This document shows, in pieces, positions 1-7,686 of a stretch of DNA of 55,587 bases. Location of the stretch: positions 1 through 55,587 of the forward strand of contig CAIOZU010000060.1 in assembly GCA_903862885.1 (NCBI GenBank), given 5' to 3'. A program made the position numbers and the translations under genes. Under the pieces are notes generated by a model. The model was not told the origin of the DNA. It did not search any database and saw only the letters and a program-made list of their open reading frames with translations. The first letter of the stretch is position 1. Every line of letters begins with the position of its first letter. Source of the DNA: an uncultured Pseudomonadota bacterium (GTDB lineage: Bacteria > Pseudomonadota > Gammaproteobacteria > Steroidobacterales > Steroidobacteraceae).

Positions 1-301
1 ACAATCTCGTTCTCAAGCATGGTCTCTGCCAGCATCTTCTTGAGCCGTGCGTTCTCTACCTCTAGCGCCCTCAGCCGCTTCACGTCGGTCACCTCAAGAC
101 CGCCGTACTTGCTTCGCCACACGTAGTAACTGCCCTCAGAGAACCCGTGACGCCGGCACAGGTCCTTGACCCCCACGCCACCTTAGGCTTCCTTCAGGAA
201 CCCCACAATCTGCTCTTCCGTAAACCGCTTCTTCACGTCCAACCTCCTTGCCATAGGTCAGACTCTAGAGCTTTTCGGGACTCATTTCAGGGGGGACGTC
301 G
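1..301 (-). mobile_element. IS3-family insertion sequence remnant (right part of the element lies outside the window)
   Basis: The first ~300 bases hold the orfA end of an IS3-family element of the IS407/IS1222 type, reading leftwards out of the window. Only the 5' end of orfA is present. The outer end lies near 285-301, where a C-rich stretch followed by CTGAAATGAGTCC (minus strand) resembles the terminal repeats of this group. I cannot fix the exact terminus because the other inverted repeat is not in the window. A TonB receptor gene that lacks its N-terminal half starts immediately beyond, so the element (or a deletion next to it) appears to have broken that gene. Confidence 0.75.
3..254 (-). 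pseudogene. IS3-family transposase OrfA, 5' fragment with in-frame stop
   Basis: Read on the minus strand from the ATG at 254, the protein begins MARRLDVKKRFTEEQIVGFL and continues with CRRHGFSEGSYYVWRSKYGG and a heptad-like tail (LEVENARLKKMLAETMLENE). This is the helix-turn-helix plus leucine-zipper layout of OrfA of IS407-type IS3 elements. Codon 24 is TAA (183-185), where relatives have a sense codon (usually Glu), and the same frame continues intact after it. The coding sequence is therefore decayed by a point mutation unless the stop is read through. The gene also runs off the left edge of the window, so nothing can be said about orfB. Confidence 0.85.
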
Positions 302-319
302 CCCGACCCGCGACGACTG

Positions 320-1702
320 TTGATCTCAGAGGATTACGCCAGCGCTCATTCGAATCAGTACGGTACGCAGGGGACCACCGCGAAGTTAACGACTCACTGG
401 GGTGACTGGTCGGTCGCGGCGGTGACTCACTACATGCACTTCACGAAGCAGCAGGCGCAGGATGTCGATGAGAGCCCAGTGGCCCAGTTGATTGCGACCA
501 CGAACTCACACAATGACACCTTTAGTCAGGAGATACGTCTCAATCAGGATGCAGGCCGTCTTCACTGGGTATCCGGTCTCTACTATTTGAATATGAAAAC
601 GACGTACAACCAGGCGCTAGGGGACGAGCATGGCAACGGGGTGGGTCAAGTGCGCATTTTTGGCGAAGCGCCGGGCAGCCCCTCCCTAGAGGGAGCCTTT
701 AAGGCGACGCTCAATACAAGTTCTTACGCAGTCTTTGGGCAGAGTGAGTTCGGGTTGTCAGATCATTGGTCATTAGTGACAGGCCTACGGCTTATTCAAG
801 AGAAAAAAAGATATACCTATGTCAGTGGGCTGTATATCAATGCGAACGACAGTGTGGTGTCTAACCTCGGTGATCCGGTGGGCGCTTTCTTGCCTAACTT
901 CGCTGGCAGCACGGCCCAGTCTTTATGGACTGGTAAGTGGCAGTTGGAGTATCGGCCTGCAAGGACTGTACTCATCTACGCAGGCCTTAACCGCGGGGTT
1001 AAGGCAGGAAGCTTTAATGCTCCGCTGTCCGCTGTGCTCACGCGTGCGGACTATGTCTACAAACCTGAAAAACTTTTGTCATATGAAAGTGGGGTCAAGG
1101 CGACGTTTTTAGACCAGACCTTGCGCGTCAATGCCAGCACTTATTATTACGACTATAAAGACTACCAAGCGTTCGTGCTAAAAAACGTGTCAGGCTCTAT
1201 ATCTAATGTTAATGCATATACAAAAGGCGCTGAAATAGAGATTCAAGCGCAGCCACTGCCGCAGCTCACGGTGTCTTTGTCTGGTGCAACTATTGACGCC
1301 ACTATTCCACACTATGTTCTCGCAACCGGGGTCGTGCGCAACGTCACACCAGCGTTTACGCCAAAGAGCAAATGGTCCGCGTTACTGCGTTATGAGCTTT
1401 CCTATGCGCTGTGGGATGGGCGGCTTTCGGTGCAGGTCGATGCGACTCAGACCGCACGTTTTTTTGAGAACCTGCAGAACTATGCCTCACTAGAAGCCGA
1501 TGCGTATCTGCTTACGAATGCCCGATTAACTTGGAGTCGAAGCCACCATGGCAAGCGCTGGGACCTGTCTGCTTTTGTGAATAACTCAGCAGATGTACGC
1601 AATAAGACGACCGGCGTGGATCTGTCTAGTCTGTGCGGCTGCTCGGAGCAGGCGTATGGCGATCCGCGATGGTTTGGTATTGAAGCCAGGGTGGCGCTTT
1701 AA
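320..1702 (+). pseudogene. TonB-dependent receptor, C-terminal beta-barrel fragment
   Basis: This 460-residue open frame is almost all alternating aromatic/polar beta-barrel sequence of a TonB-dependent outer-membrane receptor. It carries the usual barrel phrases, such as the 'YAGLNRGVKAGSFNAP' loop and 'YKPEKLLSYESGVKATFLD'. No signal peptide, TonB box or plug domain is present. Family members are normally about 700-900 residues, so roughly the first 300 are missing. The frame is open upstream only to a stop at 266-268, inside or at the edge of the IS remnant; the TTG at 320 is only the first possible initiation codon. I read it as the 3' remnant of a receptor gene interrupted by the insertion sequence. 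A protein without plug and signal would not be exported. Confidence 0.8.
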
Positions 1703-1864
1703 TCTCACACGACTGGCTCAACAAAACAGCCTTCTGGGCACGGCAACAGGGGGAACTTCTTTCGACACCGCTTTGATCTGCACTCTCCGTCGCTGGGGCA
1801 TCCCTTGCATTACTATTCCCAATGTATCGGGACCCGTCCCGCAGTAAATACTATCAGGGTCATC

Positions 1865-2599
1865 ATGAAATTGAATTCGCTGGCCTCACTTATCCTTCTG
1901 ATTTTATTATCTTTAAATCCGTTAGTGGGAAGAGCCGATTCGGAGGTCACGGAGGTGAGTGGGGCCCCGCAGTGGGCAGGCAGTGCAGCGCTTGCGAGTC
2001 GCTACGTGTCACGCGGGCTTGACGTCACGGATGGTGTCCTATCCCCCCAAGTGGGTGTGGAATATCGGTTCTCGAGTGGCTGGTATGCCAATACTTTTGT
2101 GGCGAAGATGCATTACTTTGGGATGAATGTAGAGGCGGACACCACAGTGGGGTTGCGTGGCGTCACTGGCGCGCTGCAATATGACGTGGGTCTGTACTAC
2201 TACGCCTACCCAGGTGCGGCAACTGCGCTGCATTCTAATTTTGCTGAGGCCGGCGGCCGACTCACCTGGGTTCAAGGACCCGTCCATCCGCTACTTGAGC
2301 TGTATGTTTCTAACAATTATTTCTTTGGCGCGGGGGCCGGATTGTTTGCAAATGCCGGCGCCGATATCGTTTTGCCTGGCCAGTTTGTTATCAATACGCG
2401 TGTCGGCTTCGTGACAGTTAAAGATAATGTCGCGTTTATCTATCCTGATTATAAGACGTGGAGTCTGGGTGCGACTCGATCGGTCGGCTCGTGGGATCTA
2501 TCCGCGCAATTAACTGATACCTCCATGCACCGTCGGCAGTGCATTAATGAAGACCGTTGTTCTCTTAAATTAACCCTGCGAATCGCTCGTAACTTTTAA
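1865..2599 (+). CDS. TorF-family putative outer-membrane porin
   Basis: A 244-residue exported protein beginning with a clear Sec signal peptide (MKLNSLASLILLILLSLNPL, cleavage near GRA-DS). The mature part, with 'ASRYVSRGLDVTDGVLSPQ' near its start and amphipathic strands ending in Phe, matches the conserved TorF/TIGR02001 family of putative porins found in proteobacteria. The ATG at 1865 is chosen because it begins exactly at the signal peptide; an ATG 60 bases upstream would prepend an unrelated charged stretch. Function in this family is inferred from beta-barrel features; substrates are not known. It stands alone between the broken receptor and the MFS gene. An 8-bp inverted repeat (2601-2608/2643-2650) follows its stop codon. 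Confidence 0.75.
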   Translation: MKLNSLASLILLILLSLNPLVGRADSEVTEVSGAPQWAGSAALASRYVSRGLDVTDGVLSPQVGVEYRFSSGWYANTFVAKMHYFGMNVEADTTVGLRGVTGALQYDVGLYYYAYPGAATALHSNFAEAGGRLTWVQGPVHPLLELYVSNNYFFGAGAGLFANAGADIVLPGQFVINTRVGFVTVKDNVAFIYPDYKTWSLGATRSVGSWDLSAQLTDTSMHRRQCINEDRCSLKLTLRIARNF

Positions 2600-2600
2600 A

Positions 2601-2650
2601 GCGGTCAGTCGTCGGCAGATCGCTGAAGAGGCACAAAATGTGCTGACCGC
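2601..2650 (+). repeat. Inverted repeat downstream of the porin gene
   Basis: GCGGTCAG (2601-2608) and CTGACCGC (2643-2650) are perfect inverted copies separated by 34 bases, directly after the porin stop codon. They could close a stem in the 3' end of the transcript. There is no T-tract, so an intrinsic terminator is not supported. Confidence 0.35.
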
Positions 2651-2791
2651 CGGTTAGTCTCATGGGGGCGATCGGTGCGTGGATCACAGCTTTTGGTATC
2701 CATCCGTGACGATTGGTACAGACTTCGTACCTGTGCAAGGCCGTCTTGCTAGACTGGCGTTTTCTGCAGCGTCCGACTGCCTAACGGTTTT

Positions 2792-3997
2792 ATGCATAAG
2801 CTACCTGGTGAGAGTTTTAGCCCTCCGGCGACGCTCGTATTTTTGCTGGCTGCCGCGTGTGGCCTCACCGTGGCTAATATTTACTACGTCCAACCGCTGA
2901 TCGGCCTAATCGGTCCTGAGTTAGGCATGGACCCTCGACACTCGAGTTGGATGGTCACTTTCACCCAGTTGGGCTATGCGGCGGGTCTGCTACTATTAGT
3001 CCCCCTAGGCGATATGGTGGAAAACCGCCGGCTCTTGGTCACGACGGTCGCCGCGTCAGTGCCTGCGCTACTGGCCGCAGGGCTTGCTCGCAACAGCGCG
3101 GTATTCTTGACCGCGGGCGGGCTGATTGGTTTGACCTCGGTGTCCGTACAGATGCTATTGCCGCTTGCCGCACATTTGACGTCAGATCACCAGCGGGGTC
3201 GCATTGTCGGGAACATCATGAGTGGGTTGCTACTCGGTATCTTGCTCGCTCGCCCTGTGGCGAGTGTGATGGCTGATGCCTATGGATGGCGGGCTGTTTT
3301 CCTATTGTCCTCCGTGCTGATGACAAGCCTGGCTGTGATTCTGTGGTTTACCCTGCCGCATCGGCAGCCAGAGGCGAAGCACGCTTATGTCGATTTATTG
3401 AAATCGCTGTGGCGACTGCCCATCACCTATCCAGTGCTGTTGCGACTCGGGCTTTATCAAGCCGCCGCATTCGCGTGCATTAGTCTATTTTGGACGGCAG
3501 TCCCTTTGTTTTTGATGCATGCCTATGGCTATCATCAACGCGGGATTGCAGGCTTTGCCTTGATCGGCGCGGCGGGGGCGTTGTCGGCGCCTATCGCCGG
3601 GCGTTTGGCGGATCGGGGTATCGGACGCTTAGGCACCTTGGTGTCTTTAGCTTCCATCATCATTGCTTTTTCGATGGCTGCGTGGGGTGGTCTGGTGAGT
3701 CACTCTGTATGGATGCTGGCACTGGCTGGCGTTTTACTGGACGCGGGCGTGCAGTTCAATCTCGTCTTTTCTCAGCGGACCCTCTACGCCTTAGCCCCCG
3801 CCTTGCGCTCACGGCTCAACGGGGTATTTATCGCGATCTTCTTTATAGGCGGCGCACTAGGGTCGGTGCTGGTGAGCCCGTTGCTAGCCACGCTCGGTTG
3901 GGCCGGAATCTGTGGTCTGGGCCTATTATTGCCCCTGCTGGCGCTGGGCTATTTTTTGACTGATCGGGAGGCGGTACCGACGGGTCGGTGGTTCTGA
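2792..3997 (+). CDS. MFS transporter, DHA1-type drug/metabolite exporter
   Basis: A 401-residue polytopic inner-membrane protein with about 12 hydrophobic segments. After TM1 it carries 'NIYYVQPLIGLIGPELG', typical of the YnfM/AraJ-like branch of the major facilitator superfamily, and the TM2-TM3 loop holds 'PLGDMVENRRLL', a form of the G-D-x(3)-R-R MFS motif A. Such proteins are proton-coupled exporters of drugs or small metabolites; the substrate cannot be told from sequence. The ATG at 2792 places the first membrane segment at residues ~14-33. No regulator gene is adjacent. The stop codon overlaps the first base of a 12-bp hairpin. Confidence 0.85.
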   Translation: MHKLPGESFSPPATLVFLLAAACGLTVANIYYVQPLIGLIGPELGMDPRHSSWMVTFTQLGYAAGLLLLVPLGDMVENRRLLVTTVAASVPALLAAGLARNSAVFLTAGGLIGLTSVSVQMLLPLAAHLTSDHQRGRIVGNIMSGLLLGILLARPVASVMADAYGWRAVFLLSSVLMTSLAVILWFTLPHRQPEAKHAYVDLLKSLWRLPITYPVLLRLGLYQAAAFACISLFWTAVPLFLMHAYGYHQRGIAGFALIGAAGALSAPIAGRLADRGIGRLGTLVSLASIIIAFSMAAWGGLVSHSVWMLALAGVLLDAGVQFNLVFSQRTLYALAPALRSRLNGVFIAIFFIGGALGSVLVSPLLATLGWAGICGLGLLLPLLALGYFLTDREAVPTGRWF

Positions 3998-4028
3998 GCG
4001 AGAGGCCTCTGTCTACAGGCCTCTCGCT
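3997..4028 (+). terminator. 12-bp perfect hairpin at the 3' end of the MFS gene
   Basis: AGCGAGAGGCCT (3997-4008) and AGGCCTCTCGCT (4017-4028) form a perfect 12-bp stem with an 8-base loop, starting on the last base of the MFS stop codon. No run of T follows, so it may act with Rho or as an mRNA 3'-end stabiliser rather than as a classical intrinsic terminator. Confidence 0.5.
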
Positions 4029-4061
4029 ACAGGTCGTCGTTTCACGACAGACACTAAGCCG

Positions 4062-4097
4062 CTACATGCGTCCGTGCGAAGGCGCGGACGCATGACC
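4062..4097. repeat. Second strong hairpin between convergent genes
   Basis: CATGCGTCCG (4065-4074) and CGGACGCATG (4085-4094) pair perfectly. The stem can be prolonged inward by a T-G wobble and two G-C pairs to leave a 4-base loop. It sits 16 bases past the end of the convergent minus-strand OFA gene. It lacks a T-tract in either direction. Together with the hairpin at 3997-4028 it probably separates the two convergent transcripts. Confidence 0.45.
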
Positions 4098-4109
4098 CCA
4101 CGCCTGTGA

Positions 4110-5420
4110 TTAAGCTGAGACGGCGGTATCAATGCCAATGTCAGTGGACGCAGGCTTCCCGGGTTTGAGCGGATCATTTGAGGTGAGGAAGCTCACGATC
4201 ACACCGCCACCGAGGAATAGGACACCGCACAGGAAGCAGTAAATCACGGCGCGATCGGGGAAGTTGTCTTTCAATGTCGCCACAATGAGCGGCCCCGCGA
4301 TGCCGGCGCTCGCCCAAGCCGTCAGCATGGTTCCATAAATCAGGGGCATACGGCTTGCGCCGAACACATCTGACACGAACGCGGGCATCGTGCCGAATCC
4401 GCCACCAAAACACAGTAGAACGTAACAGCACAGACCGCTGAAGATCCATGGGTTGTGTTCGGTCATGAGGAAGCCAAAAACGATCATCTGGGTAGCCATA
4501 ATGACCCGGAACGCGGCGATCCGGCCAATTCGGTCAGAGATCAAGCCCCAAAAGACGCGACCCACCCCGTTAAACAGAGAGCTGACTGCGATCAGTGTCG
4601 CGCCATATTCAGCTAGGGTCATAGGTTCAAGGCTAGGGTCCATTCGTTCCCAGACCTCTTGCACCAGTGGTGATTGCATACTGATGATCGAGATGCCGGC
4701 GCTGATATTGCAAAAGAACATCAGCCACATCTGCACGAACTCCGAAGAGAACAGATACGCTTTCGCCGGGAGTTCCTTGCGGGGCACTACGGCGCTCGAT
4801 GCTTGCGAGGCGGGGCTCGCGGCCGCCAGTGCCGGAGGCTCTCTGAGAATCGCTGAAATCGGAATCAGCACCACCGCGAAGGCCACTCCCATGGTCTCAA
4901 AAACGGTGACTAAGTCACCGCTGGCCGCGCGTAGGAAGGCAGGCGCCAGCAACTTGCTCATCAAAAGAGCGCCGAAGCCAAAGCCCATGACGACCACACC
5001 ACTCATGAGACCCCGCTTGTCTGGGAACCACTTGGTGACCGTAGCGACCGGGGTTACGTAGCCAAAACCGATGCCGATGCCCCCTACCACGCTGTAGCCC
5101 AGATAGAAAAGCGGCAGGCTCTTCGCGTGCAGGGCCAAGCCACCGAGAACATAGCTGAGGGCGAATAGTACAGCCCCCGCGATGGCGAGTTTGCGGGCGC
5201 CAAAACGGGGCAAATTAAAGCCCGCCCAAGCGGCTGAGAACCCGAGTGAGAGAATCAGTAGGCTGAAAGCCCAAGCAGTATCGACGTATGACCACCGATA
5301 CCACTTGACGAGCAATGCTTGAAAGTAGCTCCACGCATAGACCGTACCCAGCCCCATCTGGAGCACCGTTCCGGCCAGTGCGACTATCCAGCGCTGTATT
5401 CCTGGGAATGGCACGCTCAT
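4110..5420 (-). CDS. OFA-family MFS transporter (oxalate/formate-antiporter-like)
   Basis: A 436-residue, 12-segment inner-membrane carrier. The N-terminus 'GTVYAWSYFQALLVKWYRWS' and the 'GGIGIGFGYVTPVATVTKWFPDKRGLMSG' stretch between TM4 and TM5 are hallmarks of the oxalate:formate antiporter family of the MFS. Known members exchange small carboxylates or import monocarboxylates; the real substrate here is unknown. The start overlaps the stop of the upstream membrane sensor by 4 bases (5417-5420), so the two are translationally coupled and belong to one transcript with the ligand-binding protein gene before them. The pairing suggests the carrier imports the ligand that the neighbours sense, or a product of it. 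Confidence 0.85.
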   Translation of the reverse strand: MSVPFPGIQRWIVALAGTVLQMGLGTVYAWSYFQALLVKWYRWSYVDTAWAFSLLILSLGFSAAWAGFNLPRFGARKLAIAGAVLFALSYVLGGLALHAKSLPLFYLGYSVVGGIGIGFGYVTPVATVTKWFPDKRGLMSGVVVMGFGFGALLMSKLLAPAFLRAASGDLVTVFETMGVAFAVVLIPISAILREPPALAAASPASQASSAVVPRKELPAKAYLFSSEFVQMWLMFFCNISAGISIISMQSPLVQEVWERMDPSLEPMTLAEYGATLIAVSSLFNGVGRVFWGLISDRIGRIAAFRVIMATQMIVFGFLMTEHNPWIFSGLCCYVLLCFGGGFGTMPAFVSDVFGASRMPLIYGTMLTAWASAGIAGPLIVATLKDNFPDRAVIYCFLCGVLFLGGGVIVSFLTSNDPLKPGKPASTDIGIDTAVSA

Positions 5421-6157
5421 GGCGTTCGGGTCCCGCCCGATTCCGCGCGACTGGCCAGCGCGCGCACCACGCGGACCAGATCACCTGCCTCATCCCTGCG
5501 CGATAGCAATGCGGCAATCTGTTCCTCTGAAGGGGGGGTTAAACCACTGCCTGCGGGGGCTGCCAGAAAGCGGGCGTACTCCGTTGCGCGCCGCAGTGGT
5601 CGTGAACCCAAGCCAACGAAAAGGAAGGTGAGTGCGATACTGGCAATGAATAGGATGGAAATCAGATACACCTGCTTACCAATCGCCGTCTTAATTTTAA
5701 GTGCGATGAGACCCTTATCCATGCCAACGTGCACAGAGCCGGCGAGCCCCTCTAAAATGGGGCTGCCTACCTCGATGACATCACCCACGTGCGCTAGGGT
5801 GCGCTGGATGGTGACCGTTGAGGTGCGATCGCCTGCCAAAATCGTCGGTGGAATTTGTGGCACAAAGGTGTGCACGATGATGTTGCCATGCTCATCGGCG
5901 ATATAAAGGTACTTAATCGCGGGGATTGAGAGGAACTGATCCACCAGCGACTGGAGTGTCGCCAGATCTCGGTTGAGAAGAATGTCTTCACTCGCGCTGG
6001 CGATTGTTTTTGCGATTTCTCGACTGTTGTTCTCGTACTCACTCGATAGTTGCTTGTCCACTGTATAGACGCATAGCGCGGACGTTGACACCGCAATGAC
6101 TGCAAACAACAGATAAATGCCCAGCATGGCTGGACGAAATACTTTCATGCCTTTCAT
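5417..6157 (-). CDS. Membrane sensor with periplasmic Cache-like domain and HAMP, no output domain
   Basis: A 246-residue protein with TM1 at about residues 8-30, a ~120-residue periplasmic region of sCache type ('IKYLYIADEHGNIIVHT' is the typical central strand pair), TM2 at about 155-175, and a C-terminal HAMP-like segment ending in 'RRDEAGDLVRVVRAL'. Nothing follows the HAMP: no kinase, cyclase, PP2C or methyl-accepting domain. The start was set at the ATG at 6157 because it overlaps the upstream stop codon as ATGA (6154-6157); an earlier ATG at 6175 is less likely. The truncated architecture suggests it acts by contacting another protein, for example the PP2C phosphatase encoded two genes upstream, or the binding protein just before it. 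That partnership is inference. Confidence 0.7.
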   Translation of the reverse strand: MKGMKVFRPAMLGIYLLFAVIAVSTSALCVYTVDKQLSSEYENNSREIAKTIASASEDILLNRDLATLQSLVDQFLSIPAIKYLYIADEHGNIIVHTFVPQIPPTILAGDRTSTVTIQRTLAHVGDVIEVGSPILEGLAGSVHVGMDKGLIALKIKTAIGKQVYLISILFIASIALTFLFVGLGSRPLRRATEYARFLAAPAGSGLTPPSEEQIAALLSRRDEAGDLVRVVRALASRAESGGTRTP

Positions 6158-7527
6158 TTCAACCACCCACTCCAATCACTGAGTGGCACGAGTTGGCCAT
6201 TCTTGATCGTATTGTAGTAAACAGAGTCACTCGCCTGGTTGTCTTCAACAAAAGACACTGGCGATCCGGTACCGAGATCGAAGTCATGGATTTTGCGCGT
6301 GACGGCTGCGATCGCATCACGCGTCGGATGATCACCTAATCGCTCAAGAATTTCGACGAGCAGTTTAGCGTTGAGGAACCCTTCTAAACTGATGTCACTG
6401 TATTGAAAGGGCACGTACTCCTTATCAATCAGGTTGGCCGGCGGCATGATGTGCTCGCGATCCATGACCGCACGGTATTGCTTGACGGAGGCGAGGTTGG
6501 TGCTCTCGGTGCTCGGTACGACGTCCGAAGTCACCAGCCCTTGCGTGTAGTCACGGCCATCTTCCAGTCCCGCTTTCTTGAGCAGTGATAGCGTACTTAA
6601 ACTGCTAGAGAAGGAGATGTTTGCAATCGGCATGGTCAACCCTGCCCGCCTTGCATCACGGATGAAGGCAGCACTTGCCGCATACGAACCGATACAGATC
6701 ACGGCATCTGGTTTGGCGGATTCGATCACAGCGGCCTGTGCATCAAGACTGTCGCTAAAGCGCGTGCCGCGCTTGTAGGTGGCCTCGATTTCAATGTTTA
6801 GCCCGCGCGCCGCGAGCGCATCTCGGATGCCTACCCAGCCACTGCGACCGTAAGCGTCGGCCTGATAAAGGACGGCGATGCGTTTGTGGCCTTGGTCAAC
6901 CAAGTGGGATACAAGGCCTGCCGTCTCTTGCTTATAGGATGCTCGGAGATTAAACGCGAGCTGGCTGTAGGGGAGCTGCCGCTGAGGCTCAGCGCCTGTG
7001 AAAGGGAAGAACAGATAATAGTGTTGAGCCTGATACTTCTTGAGAAGCGGCAGTACTCGTGTGACGGTAGGTGTGCCCACGTAGTTGAATAACAGGAACA
7101 CCTTGTCGTTGTTCATCAGCTGCAAGGTATTCTTAGTCGCTTTTTCTGGTGCATAGCTGTCGTCGTAAGCAATCAGCTCAATCTTGCGGCCATGCACGCC
7201 ACCGCGCTGATTGACGTCATTAAAATAAGCGGCCGCACCGCGGTAGAGTTCACTGCCCAAATTACGCGACGCACCGTGAAATGCCGCTGACATGCCTATC
7301 CGGATGGATTGGGGTGTGATGCCTTGGTCATCGGTGACTGGCGCTGTCGGTGCAGCGGTCGCTGTGGTGGCTGCTTGAACGACCGGTAGGGCCGCTGAGC
7401 TTAAACACAGGAGCAAAGCGAGAAGGACGCCAGGCGCCCTAATAAGCAAAAAAGACATGGATCGATGCACTCCAAATGGTAGGAACTGGCCGATACGCGG
7501 GGACTGAGCCGAGGGTGTCTGCGTCAT
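6154..7527 (-). CDS. ABC-type branched-chain amino acid/urea-like substrate-binding protein
   Basis: About 457 residues with an N-terminal hydrophobic export segment (LLALLLCLSSAALPVV, Ala-rich cleavage region) followed by a Peripla_BP_6-type fold: 'IRIGMSAAFHGASRNLG' opening strand, 'AAYFNDVNQRGGVHGRKIEL' and 'VLYQADAYGRSGWVGIRDAL'. These are the family's usual landmarks for LivJ/UrtA-like periplasmic receptors. No permease or ATPase gene is next to it, so it probably serves sensing rather than ABC import. The start is uncertain: ATG 7527 has GGGAA upstream; ATG 7458 would give a shorter canonical signal peptide; ATG 7539 is also possible. It is the first gene of a coupled trio with the sensor and the OFA carrier. 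Confidence 0.8.
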   Translation of the reverse strand: MTQTPSAQSPRIGQFLPFGVHRSMSFLLIRAPGVLLALLLCLSSAALPVVQAATTATAAPTAPVTDDQGITPQSIRIGMSAAFHGASRNLGSELYRGAAAYFNDVNQRGGVHGRKIELIAYDDSYAPEKATKNTLQLMNNDKVFLLFNYVGTPTVTRVLPLLKKYQAQHYYLFFPFTGAEPQRQLPYSQLAFNLRASYKQETAGLVSHLVDQGHKRIAVLYQADAYGRSGWVGIRDALAARGLNIEIEATYKRGTRFSDSLDAQAAVIESAKPDAVICIGSYAASAAFIRDARRAGLTMPIANISFSSSLSTLSLLKKAGLEDGRDYTQGLVTSDVVPSTESTNLASVKQYRAVMDREHIMPPANLIDKEYVPFQYSDISLEGFLNAKLLVEILERLGDHPTRDAIAAVTRKIHDFDLGTGSPVSFVEDNQASDSVYYNTIKNGQLVPLSDWSGWLK

Positions 7528-7563
7528 AATTATTCCCATCGTGTCATACCAAAATCCGTCCCT

Positions 7564-7569
7564 ATTATA
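7564..7569 (-). promoter_or_regulatory. Candidate -10 box for the binding-protein/sensor/transporter operon
   Basis: On the minus strand the sequence reads a perfect TATAAT, 37 bases before the chosen start of the binding-protein gene. A recognisable TTGACA-like -35 is not present at 16-18 bases, so this would be an activator-dependent or weak promoter. The 147-base gap between the PP2C gene and this operon holds nothing else I recognise. Confidence 0.4.
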
Positions 7570-7686
7570 AGGGTAGGCTCGTTGCGGCGCTTTTTTGGCG
7601 GATGAATCCTCTCACCGGGCAGTCCCCATGAGTCAGTGGCCGGTACGGTCTCTGCTCTCTTGGCTGTGGGTGCCAGGCTCTTCACC

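Noticed and set aside
4453-5061. Plus-strand open frame of 202 codons
   Set aside because: It lies wholly opposite the OFA carrier gene, whose membrane segments and motifs are unmistakable; the product has no family resemblance and is Arg/Thr/Pro-rich like antisense frames.
5319-5906. Plus-strand open frame of 195 codons
   Set aside because: Antisense to the OFA and sensor genes; no signal or domain, composition typical of a shadow frame.
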